DNA from: Chenopodium formosanum
Taxonomy: Eukaryota > Streptophyta > Magnoliopsida > Caryophyllales > Amaranthaceae
Assembly: GCA_024500155.1 (NCBI GenBank)
Contig: CM044880.1
Coordinates: 1,922,001 to 1,986,000 of the forward strand
DNA: 64,000 nt
Direction: 5' to 3'
The notes beneath the pieces are model-generated. The model searched no databases and was not told the origin of the DNA. It worked only from the letters and a program-made list of their open reading frames with translations. How positions within the stretch are numbered: position 1 is the stretch's first letter; every line of letters starts with the position of its first letter. Position numbers and translations under genes: made by a program. Positions 1-12,269 of the stretch are shown one piece after another.

Positions 1-105
1 AGCAAATGGTTTTTTTTTGTTTTTTTTTTAAAAAAAAAACCTATTTATAATTTCGCATAATCATCCTTTGAGTATATTTTCACAACTCAAGTGCAACCAA
101 AAAGG

Positions 106-147
<42 letters not shown>

Positions 148-1974
148 TCACTTTCTTAATAATGTACTAATTCTTAAAAATATGAATTAAAGGATATGGC
201 CGTTATGGGGCAATAATGTAATATGATACTTAGAAGTTAGGAAGTACTTGCCTTTCATATTAAAACAATAGGACAAATAAAAATTCAACTAATGTTTTCT
301 TCTCTGTTGATAATGATTTTCGCTTCTCAATCTGCCTTGAGATATGACCACCCATTTGTTAATGATCAAAGAGTAGATCGGCGAACCTGCGAATGGTGAT
401 CCTGACCTTCTTCCTTACCTTCTGCCTCTCTCCCTTTTTATGAATAAAGTTCTTGTCCCTCTTTTTCTGTCTGCGTTTGTCGTAGACTAGTACAGGTTAG
501 ATAACATATATATATGTAAATTTGTTAGTTCCGAATTAGTTTTTTCCATTACAACAAGGATTAAAAAAAGAGTCTGAAAGCTTAGTTAATTTGGGAATGA
601 GTCTTATTATTCATTATTTTGATCAACTGATTAGAACGTGTTAATTAATACTATCTTGAAAAAGAGGACTTATAAGCTGTAATTATGTATTATTGGTGGA
701 GTAATATGATCCAAGGATATTTCCTAGTGTTGATCCACCTGTCTTTTCGTTGTGTTAGTTGGGTTTTTTTTGTTGTTTGTCGCTTTTATGGATTAGCCCT
801 TCCTAAGTAATCAATAAACCAAATCAAAATCAAAAGATCTTATTTATTACTCCGTAGATTTTTCAAAATTTTTTGACATTTACTCATCAAATAATTCTGA
901 ACAGATTCAGAATATACATTAAATTAGTGTTAAGCTAACAATCCATATATAATCCATATTAGTTTTCGACCTTTTCGTTACAATATGACCAAACCACCTA
1001 AATTTGAATCTAACCATACTCCCTCTCCTTCCCAGGATAAAATTTGATCCTATAATCAGGGATGTGGAAGGTCAATGCATTGTTACTACCAACTGAGTTG
1101 AGGCCACAGATAAGATTCATAAGAACCCTAATCCAAATGTGACACTAGCCACTAGGATATTTGGATACGTGAATAGCATTATGTATTTATGTCTATCACA
1201 CCTCGAATACCAATATGCTACGTAGTCGTCAATCATAGTCTTGATTGTTGAACAACCCCTTGAATGAAATAAAGCTAGTAAGATGGCATCAATCACGGTA
1301 TTATATATATATGTGGCTACGGTGTCTCCTACCGACTTAACTCTTGTCTAACTAATCCGAATCCAAGCAATCTCTGTTTCTACTCTGTTAATCTGTATTT
1401 CAGAATATCAATTATTCTTTTATGATGCAGCAAGGTATCATGATCGTATCTAATCACTTGGACAGATTGGTTGTGAATTACTAAAATTGAGTAATTATAG
1501 GCTTCTAGTTATTAATTTGATTTGATTCAAATATAGACAAAAGTTTCTTTATCATACTTTCATACCATTATTTATGACTATCTTTGTCTTTCCCTGCTTT
1601 AGTTGGTGCACCAACTATGATTAGACCCAAAAGTTTTGACTAGCAGTTGGATGTGGTAGGACATTAGAACATAAATCATGTTCAACTAAATATCATAGAT
1701 GATATCAGTCAGCTCAAGAATTCAATGAAGAACAAATTTATCCATTAAAATTTTAATAAATCAGGTTAAACCTGGATCATATGCAACCCTAATTACAGTG
1801 AAACACAAGTATTCAAGATACATGCAAGCTGTATTCGTCGTTGTCAAAAATAAATAAAAAATATAAAAACGCAAGTTGTATTCTAAAATACAAGTATAGT
1901 TCTACTATACCTTATCTTGCAACAGATGAAAATTATAGTTGAAGCCAAATTTGGTTCTAACATGGAACTATAAA
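1..1974. other. AT-rich intergenic stretch, no gene seen
   Basis: No reading frame or RNA gene that I recognise. The only clear structure is a 40-nt A homopolymer at 106-145, which could be the tail of an old retroposon, but no SINE or LINE body is recognisable next to it. The right edge lies downstream of the PPR remnant and may contain its former 3' UTR. Confidence 0.6.
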
Positions 1975-3268
1975 CTATCGTGCACTAAGAGGATGAACAT
2001 TGTTGTTAGTTTCAACCCAACTACTAGCTTGCTCTTTTTTGGCACATCTTTGATCCGTGAGCTGCCTCATCCATTCCACCCTCTCCCACTCCCCAGATGC
2101 AACATGTATGCTTGAAAGCAATAAATATGGGGCATAAGAATGTGGGTCTTGTTTGATAAGGTGTTCTGCTGCTCGCTTTCCTAGCTCAACATTCTCCTGA
2201 ATTCGACATACACTAACCAGGGAATTCCATATCCTATCATCATCTTTACATGGCATCTTTTCCAATTGTTTCATCAGCTCATCAAAGCGTCCAGCTCTAC
2301 CCAAAAGGTCAACTAGGCATGCATAATGCTCCGTTTCAGGAGAAATTTCATGATCATCAGTCATGGACTCGAAGATAGCAAGCCCCTGATTTACAAGACC
2401 CGAATGACTACATGCACTGAGAATGACTACAAGAGTTACTCTATTTGGTCTTACGCCATAAAGAATCATCTCATCAAACGCTTTGATTGCCTCCTCGCCA
2501 TAACCATGTTGTGCGAGGGCACCTATCATGGGGTTCCATGACATAACATCTTCCTTAATACCCATCAGGCGGAAATCTTGCTGGCTAAGCTTTAGACTTC
2601 CACATTTAGAATACATATCAATGATAGAGCTGACAACCACGGTATTAGGTCTAAAACAAGTTCGTATCATATAAGCATGAATTTGCTTACCGTGCTTCAA
2701 TGAAGCAAGGATAGCACAAGCATTAAGTGCGCTACTGAAAGTGAACTGATCAGGTCTAATGCGAGAGATCATCATTTTGTGAAACAACTTCAGAGCAGCA
2801 TGTCCAAAGTTATTCCGAGCATAGCCAGAAACCATAGCAGTCCACGAAACAGGATTCTTTGCAGGCATCGCCTTAAACAATTTTCGGGCTGATTTCATAT
2901 CACCCAACTTACAATACCCTGAAATCAATACAGTCCAAGCTGGAATATCCCTAACCTGCATCTCATCAAACAATTTCCTTGCATCACTCATCAATCCACA
3001 TTTAGCATAAGCATCTACAATCGAGCTCGAAAGAACCAAATTAGGAAGAAACCCAAACAACCAAAACTTGACAATGTGCTTGCCTGGTTAACACCACATC
3101 CTTCAACTTGATCCCAATGGTCAAAACACCAGCAAAACTAAACTCATTATACCCAATAGACTCCCTTCTAAACTCCTTATAAAACCTCATAGCCTCACCA
3201 TATTTCCCTTGTTGCGCATACCCAATCACCATCGTATTCCACGACACGACATCCCTTTCAGTCATCTT
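1975..3268 (-). pseudogene. PPR protein pseudogene, 3' part (E-class, At2g21090-like)
   Basis: This is the downstream part of a pentatricopeptide-repeat gene. PPR proteins are helical-repeat RNA-binding proteins that act mostly in mitochondria or plastids. The 3041-3268 segment begins with a DVVSWN repeat start. The 1975-3060 segment carries successive PPR motifs (VSWTAMVSGYARN, MSWNPMIGALAQHG, LVDLLGRAGRFDEL) and an E-type tail (APYLLLSSIHVASGEWERV). The two segments are in different frames. An A run at 3055-3057 is one base too long; with one base fewer the frame runs on as GFLPN. The frame ends soon after the SSWVE motif, about 35-40 residues short of the Arabidopsis homologue as I remember it. 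Together with the CACTA insertion this makes a functional product unlikely. The Arabidopsis assignment is from memory. Confidence 0.88.
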
Positions 3269-3289
3269 CACTAGTAGAAAAAATGCTAT

Positions 3290-3800
3290 TTGTAACGCCC
3301 TATTAGTAACTGGCGTATATTATGCTAGTTACGAAAGCATCAATAGTAACCGACTAAGATAATGCCAGTTACAAATTTCATGACATTAGTAACCAACGTA
3401 GTAAATGTCAGTTACTAATACGTGGTTTATCATTATTTGAAGTTTTATTAGTAACTGACTAAATAAATGTCAGTTAAAAATGTTTAGTCACAAAAAATTT
3501 GACTAAAAAACTTGTAACTAGCTTACAAACGCCAGTTACAAATACTTAGTCAAAGAAAATTTGACCAAAGTGTTTGTAACTAGCTTATAAACGCCAGTTA
3601 CAAATAGTAAGTCAAAAAAAGTTGACCAAAACATTTGTAACTAGCTTAGAAACGCCAATTACAAATAATAAGTCAAAGAAAAGTTGACCAAAACATTTGT
3701 AACTAGCTTACAAACGCCAGTTACAAATAATAAGTCAAAGTACATTTGACCAAAAATTTTGTAACTAGCTTACAAATTTTGGTTATAAATAATAAGTCTA
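3290..3800. repeat. CACTA left subterminal repeats
   Basis: Tandem units of about 60 bp, each with GTAACTAGCTTACAAACGCC, then AGTTACAAATA and an AGTCAAA...TTGACCAAA spacer, repeated roughly five times between 3500 and 3800. Shorter copies in both orientations lie between 3300 and 3480. In known CACTA elements such arrays are transposase-binding sites; that role is inferred here. Confidence 0.8.
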
Positions 3801-6800
3801 ACAATAATTTTTATTTTTTTTAAAAGCAACAAATATTAAGTTTTCTACTTTCCCGTAATTTTATTTATTTTTCATTAAATTTTTTTTTTTGAAAAGTAAT
3901 TTTCATTTAAATTTTGATTAAAGGTAAAAAAAATAATAATAATAATAAAATTAAAGTAGCTAGTATTATTCAGGTTTCTTATTTTACTTCCCTCCTACTA
4001 AGTAGATTAACTTACCAAAAAAAAAAAAATCATTTGTCAAAAAAAGAAAAATAAAATATATTCTTCAATTCCAATTGACTCTCTGCTACAGGCTACAGCC
4101 ATAGCCCAAACCAACTGCTATTCCCTACTACTTTTCCGCCATAGCCCAAGCTACTACTTGCTATTTTTCCGACCTTTGCTCTATTGCCGGTGATCCTAGT
4201 ACTCCATTAAAGGCTATTTAATTTCTTTCATAATTCAATTCAATATTTAAAAATTTAGGGTTTATTGCTTTCAACCGCATTCGTAACCGCCTACAATCGG
4301 TACTCGTGGAATTGCCTAATCCAGCCACCAATCATAATTTTGCGACAGGTATAATCTTAATTAACTCATCATAATCTATTTTTAATGCATGTTAGATTAA
4401 TTTATTAGAAATAATATGTGGAGTTGAAGCGTTGATCATAATCTACTTTGTTTGTATGATCCTAGGATCGATTCTCATCACCCGCCCTTGTGGCTCTCTA
4501 AACACCAAAAAATTAGAAAAAAAAAAAAAAAGTAGCTTTTTAAGATGACAGCAAGTTTGGTATTCAATGTTATGATTAATTTTGTTTAAATTAATTGGTA
4601 TTTATCTAGTGGTATTATGAGTAATTTTGGACCAATTGATCTTGAGATGGAAAGTATCAATGATAATAGAATTGTCTACTAAAACAAATTGTAAGACTGA
4701 AACTTTATATAGTATCGTGATTCTTATAGTTTTTGCAAGATATCTTGATTAATTGGTTTCTCTTAAGTCTAACCATTTTTCTATAATCTGCCAAACTCAT
4801 TGAGGGGGGCTTGATAAGAGGCTTGGAGTTAGATTTACCTTGCTATGAAATAAGTTAGCAATTAGAGTGATTCTTCCATCGTATATAGGCTCTAAATGGG
4901 TGGAATGAGGGCATGTAGTTTTTGTTAAGCTTAATAATTGGTGGAACTTTAAACCACTAAGTACAAGAAGCTAGGTACTCCGTACTGAAGTACATTTGCA
5001 AAGCTAGAGATGAGGTGCATCCTACCAAAATGCATACCTAGAATAGTGCTCTGTTGCTCGTAAATTCTTGTTTTGGAAAAGTTTATAATAACATTATTGT
5101 ACCTGATAATATACCAAATACTTTGTAAAATGTGTTTTACCTTCAGGTAAAGTAATTTCGAAAAAATTACAGGTTTTGGGTCTAGTTATCACACAATTGA
5201 ACTTGTTTAATTTTATCAGTTTGTATGTAAAAATATACGGAGTAACAACAACAACAACAATAATAATAATAATAATCATGTAACCAACATTATGTCAATA
5301 AATAAAAATATTAAGAAGAAGTGAGTTAGTGAGTAAGAACTAAGATAGAGAATTAGAGATAGAACTCATAGAAGGCTAGAAGCCATCAGCCTTTCTGATT
5401 TGGTTTATGAACTTTGTGATTGTCAGAATCTAAGTCATAATACTCAAACTGGAAAACAAAATTAAACAGTTAGGTGAAACTATTAATTCTCACGACAATC
5501 CTCCCTATTGCATTGCTCTGAACAACTAGCTAATTGAGCCACTTCTTCATTTATGTGATTTATATAGCTTAATTAGTAGAAGAATTAGCTAAACAACACA
5601 ATACAACTTATCAGGAAAACATTGATTCTACCTACTTTGAGAAAATAATGTACAGTTAAAATTGTATGCACCCTATAATATAACCAATATTTGAAGGATA
5701 TTTGCGGTAGTTTATTATCCAAGATGCATGCACAACTGGAGAGTTTGAGACATAATGTGTCTTTTGTATGGCACATACTTTCTATGTAACTATTATATGC
5801 ATAAAGTGTAGAACTGCAGCAGATTTGCTCTCTTGTGAGCCCTTCTAAATTTTCATCTTTTTTGCTTCTAAATTTTCTGATCTTCTTTATAGCACAAAAC
5901 TGAAAAGTCTACATGCAATTTATTTGTGTATATTTTCTCTGTTGTGACTTATAAGCCCTTTTATTTGTCCGGTTCGTCGGCCAATTGACCAGATTGGTAA
6001 ATAAAAAAGACCCTTAGCGACAATTTGGTAAAAAAAATAATTTTGATGACAATTTGGTAAAAAAAATAACCCTAAGCGACAATTTGGTAATAAAATAATC
6101 TCAGGCGACAATTAACCCAAAAATAATCTCAGGTGACCCACAATATGAAACTGGAATAAGGGAATTTATTAATTTTGCTATTAAAAATGTTGGGGATCGA
6201 TCTAGGTTACCATTCCTTGTTTCAATTTGTAGTTGTTGGTGTGTTGTAATTGTAGTTGCTTGTTATTTATCTTGGTCTAATAATCATGCTAATATGTGTA
6301 TCAAGTGGTTGAATTTCATCCTTTTTCTTTGTTGTTCGTTCTTGACAGAATATAAAGGCCAAGATTGCAATCAAAATCTAAAACACTACTTTGTATAGTA
6401 TAGTGAGACATAAAATATCCAATAGGATAATGAGCATATGGTAGAGTTTAGTGAGATATAACTCAGACATTTATCAAAACTGATTTCGAGAGCTAGAAGT
6501 ATTGACATTTATTAGCAAAGTAGGATATATTGCTTTCGCTGCCACTGTTTCAGACTATCACACTTTAACATCAATACCATAGTATTTGATTAAGTAAAGC
6601 CCAAAAAGGTTAATAAAGGGGAGAGGAAATGAGAGCACAAATTTAGAATTGAAAATCAGAGATGAAATTCAGAACTGATCTCAGAGCTGAAATTCAGAAT
6701 TGATTTAAGAGCTGAAATTCAGAATTGATTTCAGAGCTGAAATTCAGAACTGATTTCAGTGCTGAAATTCAGAAATGATTTCAGTGTTGAAATTCAAAAC

Positions 6801-7194
6801 TGATTTCAGAGCTGAATTTCAGATCTGAAGTTCAGAACTGAAAATCAAAACTGAAATCAAAGCTGAAATTCAGGACTGAAATCAGAGTTTTGGATCCTTT
6901 TGAGTTTTGATTGACGAGATAGTACTTGACCAATTCGCTAATACTAAAACTAGTAGCCATCAGTTACTTTTTGCTAGGAATTGAAGTTAACAATTAGCAT
7001 TGTTTGTTAAGCAGAACATCTGCCGGCATGCACTATTTTGCACTAAATAAAGCTTATTCAGAGCTGAAATTCTGAACTGATTAAGCTTGTTTGATAATCT
7101 CTAGTTGTTGTTCTATTGTAATTGTCTTTGTTTGTTTCTAATGTACTTGTTCTAATAGTTATATACTTGCTTTTTCTATAATTTGTAGTAAGAA
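3801..7194. other. CACTA interior, mostly non-coding
   Basis: AT-rich filler with no supported gene. It holds an (ACA)n(TAA)n microsatellite at about 5242-5276, a repeat of about 35 bp around GCGACAATTTGGTAA at 5990-6115 (four diverged copies), and the 25-bp minisatellite listed separately. Confidence 0.6.
6655..6890. repeat. 25-bp minisatellite in the CACTA interior
   Basis: About eight diverged units of 25 bp built on GAAATTCAGAACTGATTTCA followed by GAGCT. The unit contains TGAAATTCA and TGATTTCA, so it is partly self-complementary. A single related unit recurs at about 7060-7080. Confidence 0.8.
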
Positions 7195-8156
7195 ATGAAT
7201 TGTGATTGGATGTATGTTGAAAATCGAACTCAACCCAAGTTCTTGAACGGGATTGAGGAATTTTGTAGAACTGCTATTGAACACCAGAGGACTACTAAAG
7301 GAGAAACAATCTTTTGCCCTTGCCGTGATTGCAACAATGTAAAGAAGTGGAAGGAAATTAGTGTGGTTGAAAACAATGTGAAGAAGTGGAAGGAAAAAGG
7401 ATGCACAATGTAAATTCATTTTGGCTCCATATATGGAAGCGTATGTACTATTGATCCTTGAAATCTTTACTTTTTCATAATTTTATTATTTTTATTATGT
7501 GAATAATAAAAACAAGTTTATTGAAATGTAGGAATCATTGGGTACTCTATGTAATTGATTTGCGTATGAGTCTTGTGTATGAGTTTGATTCTGTTATTTA
7601 ATCACCTCCGAACGCTCGAAACTCAGAGTTGTCCAAATTAATGAAGATGTTAGTACACAACATTCCTAGTACTACGTATTCATATGCATGTGATTAAAAG
7701 TTATTTTTCATTCGTTTAATCTAATGCTTTTTATGATTTTTTTTTAGACCTTACAATGTATGTAGGTCACACCTTAAAGGAAATGCTTTCAAAACGAGTA
7801 AGCCACAATTACTACACATAAGAATGGAGGTAAGCGTATTATATTTGCTTTTTCGATCTATTAGTAATAAAAGTATATATAATATATTAAATAATTGTAC
7901 TATGTTCATTTGAAATAGTGTGCTAAAAAATGTGGTGGTACCGAATGTGCTTATTATGTGATGAAATATATGTATGAGATAGTATCTTTCCATAGCGATT
8001 GCAAGGGTAATTTAAAAGAGGTTAGTGATGAGATATATTACGAGTTTTGGTTGATGTTTTATTTTTATAAAGTATAATAAATATACACGTATTTTTTTTC
8101 AGGAGTATTTGGCAAGACTTGCAGCCTACAACGATGTAGAATTGGATGAGATTTGA
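7195..8156 (+). pseudogene. CACTA coding remnants: transposase-associated domain and Ulp1-like (C48) protease
   Basis: 7195-7413 encodes 72 residues with the WMYVENRTQPKFLNGIEEF start and a CPCRDCNN zinc-type motif, typical of the transposase-associated domain of plant En/Spm proteins. Further 3' are small exon-like blocks of a Ulp1-type cysteine protease: HWVLYVIDLRM (catalytic His) near 7536, a block near 7750, and GGTECAYYVMKYMYE (catalytic Cys) near 7935. The last block, EYLARLAAYNDVELDEI with a stop, lies at about 8103-8156. Intron-like AG boundaries precede several blocks. The first two blocks run into stops (TAA at 7411 and about 7600), so no continuous protein exists. Plant CACTA and MULE elements often carry Ulp1 genes; what this one did is unknown. 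Confidence 0.72.
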
Positions 8157-8584
8157 AAACAATGGGCTAAGTTTTTTAGGTTTAATTTTTTGTTGAAAGG
8201 CTAGTTATCTTATTAATCGATGTTATGATTTATCGCATTTAGCTTAATAAAATGATATAACACATTTTTATAGATCTACTTTAATTTTATTTATCCTATT
8301 GGTTATTGTTATTACATTTTTAAATTATAAATCAATGCTTTTTTAATTCAAGTTTAATTGTTTTTTGGAAATTAAAGTATAATTAATTTTTTTGTGTTGT
8401 ATGGTTATGGATGAATAATTCGAGTTGTGTGGAACTATTTAGAGTGTTTGTATTGTATGGAAGTATTCGTAGTACGTGTTTTGTTGGTTGAATTGTAACA
8501 GGTTATAACCCATTTGACGATGGGTCGTTTGATAGGATATACTACCATTTTTGTATTCGAATCAAATATTAAAAAAAAAAAAAT

Positions 8585-9025
8585 TACTAACTGGCGTAAT
8601 CTAGTGCTAGTTACTAATAGTATTTTTTAAAAATAAATAAAAATATATTCGTAACCGACGTTAAGATTTGCCAGTTATTAATAATACCCTTATTGTAACC
8701 GACGTAACTTAATGCCAATTACAAATAGTGTGCTTTTTTACTTGGAAAATAGACTTTTTGTAACTGGCGTTGGGTTATGCTAGTTACGAATAATACCCTT
8801 ATTGTAACCGACATAACTTAATGCCAGTTACAAATACTGTGATTTCTTACTTGGAAAATAGACTTTTTGTAACTGGCGTTGGGTTATGCCAGTTACGAAT
8901 AATACATTATTTGTAACTAACATTAGCCGGTTACGAATAATTTTCACTAGTTGTAACGGTGGCATTCGCAACCAACAATGCCAGTTACAAATATTCAATT
9001 TCGTCAGTTACAAATAGCACTTTTT
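8585..9025. repeat. CACTA right subterminal repeats
   Basis: Repeats of GTAACTGGCGTTGGGTTATG and its partner GCCAGTTACGAATAAT, plus GTAACCGACGTAACTTAATG units, in both orientations and mirroring the left end. They are part of the transposon ends, not of the PPR gene. Confidence 0.8.
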
Positions 9026-9034
9026 CTACTAGTG

Positions 9035-9397
9035 CTTGTTAAAAATCCTCATAGCAGCATCTAACATACCTAACTTAGCATACCCAGAAATGGCATTATT
9101 CCAACTGTAAACATTTCTCACAAGCATTTTATCAAACACCTTGCGTCCATCAATGTGATCACCACATTCAAAGTACATGCTCATCAGATTATTCGATACT
9201 ATAGTATTGGGACGTTTCATACCATTAGCCATCATATTAACATGCACCCATCTTCCTTCTTTGCGCGACCTAGTTTTTGCGCACGGTCCTAAAATCAATA
9301 TTAAAGTTTTTGAGTCTAATCGTATGCCTTTTCTGGATAAAATGCTGAGTGAATTAACGGCTTCTTTGAGTTTCCCTTGGTAACAAAGATCAATCAA
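9035..9397 (-). pseudogene. PPR protein pseudogene, 5' part (split by CACTA)
   Basis: N-terminal part of the same PPR gene. Motifs include MIDLCYQGKLKEAVNSL, a PNTIVSNNLMSMYFECGD repeat and NVYSWNNAISGYAKLGMLDA. It stops at RIFNK exactly where the CACTA element begins. If the element and one CTT copy are removed, the frame passes straight into MTERDVVSWN of the 3' part. The nominal first codon is TTG, with an in-frame TAG two codons upstream, so no proper start codon is visible. Upstream sequence to about 9600 contains a GC-rich stretch (GTCGCCGGCGAAG) that resembles former 5' UTR. It is clearly PPR-derived and broken. Confidence 0.85.
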
Positions 9398-10360
9398 TGG
9401 CTAAACAATACATGGAAAATTTCTGGGTTTCTGTTTAAATTGAGAAAAGGGGGGCATTGCAGATTCAACACCATTTCAAATTAGTGCTTCTTTCGAAACA
9501 ATGGTGATTTCAGATATAATTAAAGAGTCACAAATTTACCGGAAAATTAACTCCGGCGAAGATGGTGGAAAGCTCCGTCGCCGGCGAAGAGATCCCAAAA
9601 TCTGGGTCAAAGTGTTATTTTGGAGGGACTTTTAATTCTGTGTCCATGTGTTTAGAGCTTGAACTGTTTTGACTCAAAGGTATGGGCTAATGTTTCATTA
9701 TTTTGGATTAATATCTTAAGGCCCAAAATATGAACTTGAGTAATATTTTACAAGTAAATAAGGCTGGCCTAGCCCACATGAAGATGGTTTAATTTAGAAA
9801 CCTCAACATTTGGCCAATTGGGTTAAGACTTTTTCATTGTCAATTTTAAAAAGGGTTTTAAGGCCCTGAGTATTAACTAAGCCTTTAAAATTATTTTCTA
9901 AAGTAACATTAATTTAGGAATACATGTCAAAATCACTTGTTGGACCGTGTAATTAATGTATAATTTAATTTAATATTTTTTGTTTTTGTTATTTTATCCA
10001 ACACCCTCATAGCGTTTTACCATAAAATTATAATGGTGTTGCATTAAGATAACTTGAAGTTGGAAGAGAAGCTTTAACCATTTGAGATACCCCTCACTCT
10101 CTAATTCTCTGCTTATTTCTTTAATTTGTATGATAATCGCTACCTTACAATGTACCTAGACCTTAGGAATACTTGGTGAATAAGCCCTTCACTTGATTCT
10201 TTCTCTTAAGACTAGACTCTTAGTATCACAATAATTTTCTCTTAAGACTAGACTCTTATCACAATAATATCATATATTCTCAAAATATCATATCAATATA
10301 CGGTCATTCATTTTTATTTTATTTTTTTACGGTAATATACATTCTTTCTTGTAATCAATA
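9398..10360. other. Former PPR upstream region and spacer
   Basis: The first about 200 bp are probably the old PPR 5' leader and promoter. The rest is AT-rich with no recognisable gene. A near-exact repeat of CTCTTAAGACTAGACTCTTA occurs at about 10203 and 10238. Confidence 0.5.
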
Positions 10361-10560
10361 TACTTCCTCCGTTTTTAGTTGCATCACTTCGCCAATTGCG
10401 GACTCTTAAACAATTTTTTGAGATCGGTGAAAGAGATAGATAGATTTTAAAGGAGAGAAATATATGAAGTTTATAAACTAAAAAGGATAACGATGCAACT
10501 AACTTAAAACTTCCGTTTTAAAAAATAATGCAACAAAAAAGAAAAAAAGCGGACAAAGTA
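10361..10560. mobile_element. Stowaway-like MITE
   Basis: The left end reads TACTTCCTCCGTTTTTAGTT and the right end is its diverged inverse (GCGGACAAAGTA). The inner arms GTTGCATCACTT and GATGCAACTAACTT are also inverted. TA at each edge fits a Tc1/mariner-type target site. About 200 bp, no coding capacity. Confidence 0.7.
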
Positions 10561-10585
10561 TATTTTCACCACGCACTAGTCCAAA

Positions 10586-10602
10586 CCCCCCCCCCCCCCC
10601 CC
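10586..10602. repeat. 17-nt C homopolymer
   Basis: Uninterrupted run of 17 C residues in otherwise AT-rich DNA; its length may be unreliable in sequencing. Confidence 0.95.
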
Positions 10603-11565
10603 ACAAGATTTAGATAGAAGAATGGAATATACTTCTAATAAAGTATATAAATCTCATGCTTCCAAGTTAATCATGAAAAAAAGATGTTTACTAATAAAGG
10701 CTCATAAGTCATTCATTCTTCAATTTCTAGGTCACATGGCATGTACAAAGCTTCCCAAGTGGGTTAGGGAGGTCCATAGGAGAAACCAATATCAAATTAA
10801 TTATTAGTTGCCAAGCGCAAGAAACAAGCAAAAGCTAGCCAACGCAAGGAAAGAATTCCTCTTCAAGACTGTTTGAATTATTTCTAGCTAGTGACCTCTA
10901 AATTGTGGTCCATGTAATTTTGTTTCTTACCCTACATAACTCACATATATTGATATTACTATCACAAATGTGCACGTGAGAGACCATATAAAACAGCTAT
11001 GTTACCTCATTATGATGTATATCAAGAAAATATAATCTTTTCTTATGTCTCCAAAAGCATCTATTTTCACTTATATCAACATTAAGTCATCAACAAGCAT
11101 CAAAATTCTTAATTAGCCAACTTGTTTTGTTAGAAAGATAAGATAGAATTGAATGTTTACAAGTACAACTTTACTAATTTTGATGAACTATTAAGTCAAT
11201 ATAGAATTACAACAATCACAACTAGTGTATTACCACCCCATACAAATAATATGATAATAATGATAAAAAATCATTGTGTGAGACGATAAATATAAAGGAA
11301 AATCTATAGTAGTTGTCTAGTTGATTGGGTTTCTCCTTATTACCTTGATGTAAAAATTGAATGATGAGTCTGAACGTAAATCGAGATTTTAAGTCTTACA
11401 TTTTTTGCTATCAATTTCATATAGTGGGTTTCAAATTTTAGGCAATGTGTTGCAAATCATGAATCCATCACAAAATAACACATGGTGACCTCTAATTCTA
11501 ATCATCTTACCTAATAATTGTTTCACTTACAAACAATCAACATGTGTTTAATTGGGTCAAAGTAG

Positions 11566-11566
<1 letters not shown>
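10603..11566. other. Intergenic, no gene seen
   Basis: A 61-codon plus-strand frame at 10622-10807 has no recognisable motif and looks accidental. I see nothing else. Confidence 0.5.

Positions 11567-11642
<76 letters not shown>
11567..11642. repeat. (TA)38 microsatellite
   Basis: Seventy-six uninterrupted bases of alternating T and A. Shorter TA tracts at about 11998-12032 and 12041-12058 flank the far side of the neighbouring inverted-repeat element, as expected if that element landed in a TA tract. Confidence 0.97.
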
Positions 11643-11645
<3 letters not shown>

Positions 11646-11985
11646 CTATAATAAGAAATAGGAACTAATCTAGGCCCTTAAATCATATTAATTGGATGGC
11701 TTACATGCTTCCCGTGTCATTAATGGCATTTTCGTAATATTTCAACTTTGCAAAGTATTTTCCAGTTTTATTTCTAAAAAGTAAATAAAAAGTTAATAAA
11801 TGAAATCAGTCATAATGTAAATGAAATTGCCTTAAAAGTTAAAGAAACTGGAAAAAAGTTACAAAAACCGCAAGATTACGAAAATGTCATTAATGAATGC
11901 GGGTGAAACGTGAGCCATCAGATTGAGTGTGATCAATGGCTGAGATTGGTTCTTAGTTCCTATTATTCACCTTAGTTCTCACATG
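11643..11985. mobile_element. Probable MITE within a TA tract
   Basis: The ends are inverted: AATAGGAACTAATCTAGG on the left and TTAGTTCCTATTATTCACC on the right. The complementarity continues inward through ATTAATGGCATTTTCGTAAT and ATTACGAAAATGTCATTAAT. No ORF. The superfamily is uncertain because the target duplication is lost in the TA repeat. Confidence 0.68.
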
Positions 11986-11997
11986 ATCTCAATTCTA

Positions 11998-12035
<38 letters not shown>

Positions 12036-12269
12036 AAATTTATATATATATATATATAAGAAATTCATGATCAATTAATTTAAGCTTACATAGGTCTATC
12101 ATATGTTAACTAGTTAACTACTACTCTTAATAATATGATACAACTTTTTTAAAAAGAATGTATGACAAAAGCATGTGTCATTCACTATAATTAGATGAAG
12201 GATAAAATGAGTAGGTAGGTAGCTTAGGTCCGTAGGTTATAGAGAGAAAAATGTAGCATTTTTAATTAA

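Larger units (their letters stand above)
3269..9034 (+). mobile_element. CACTA (En/Spm) DNA transposon inside the PPR gene, non-autonomous
   Basis: The 5766-bp element starts CACTAGTAGAAAAA and ends TTTTTCTACTAGTG. The terminal inverted repeats are 28 bp with one mismatch (position 15). A 3-bp target duplication, CTT, lies at 3266-3268 and 9035-9037. CACTA termini plus a 3-bp duplication define the superfamily. Both ends have subterminal repeat blocks with the core GTAACTGGCGT / ACGCCAGTTAC, where the TNPA-type protein is expected to bind. No TNP2 transposase catalytic region is visible. Only scraps of coding sequence remain (7195-8156), so I infer an internally rearranged, non-autonomous copy. 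The strand given follows those scraps. Confidence 0.93.

Noticed and set aside
3290..3800. CRISPR-like regularly spaced repeats
   Set aside because: Repeats are CACTA subterminal motifs in a plant transposon; spacers are not unique and repeat copies vary.
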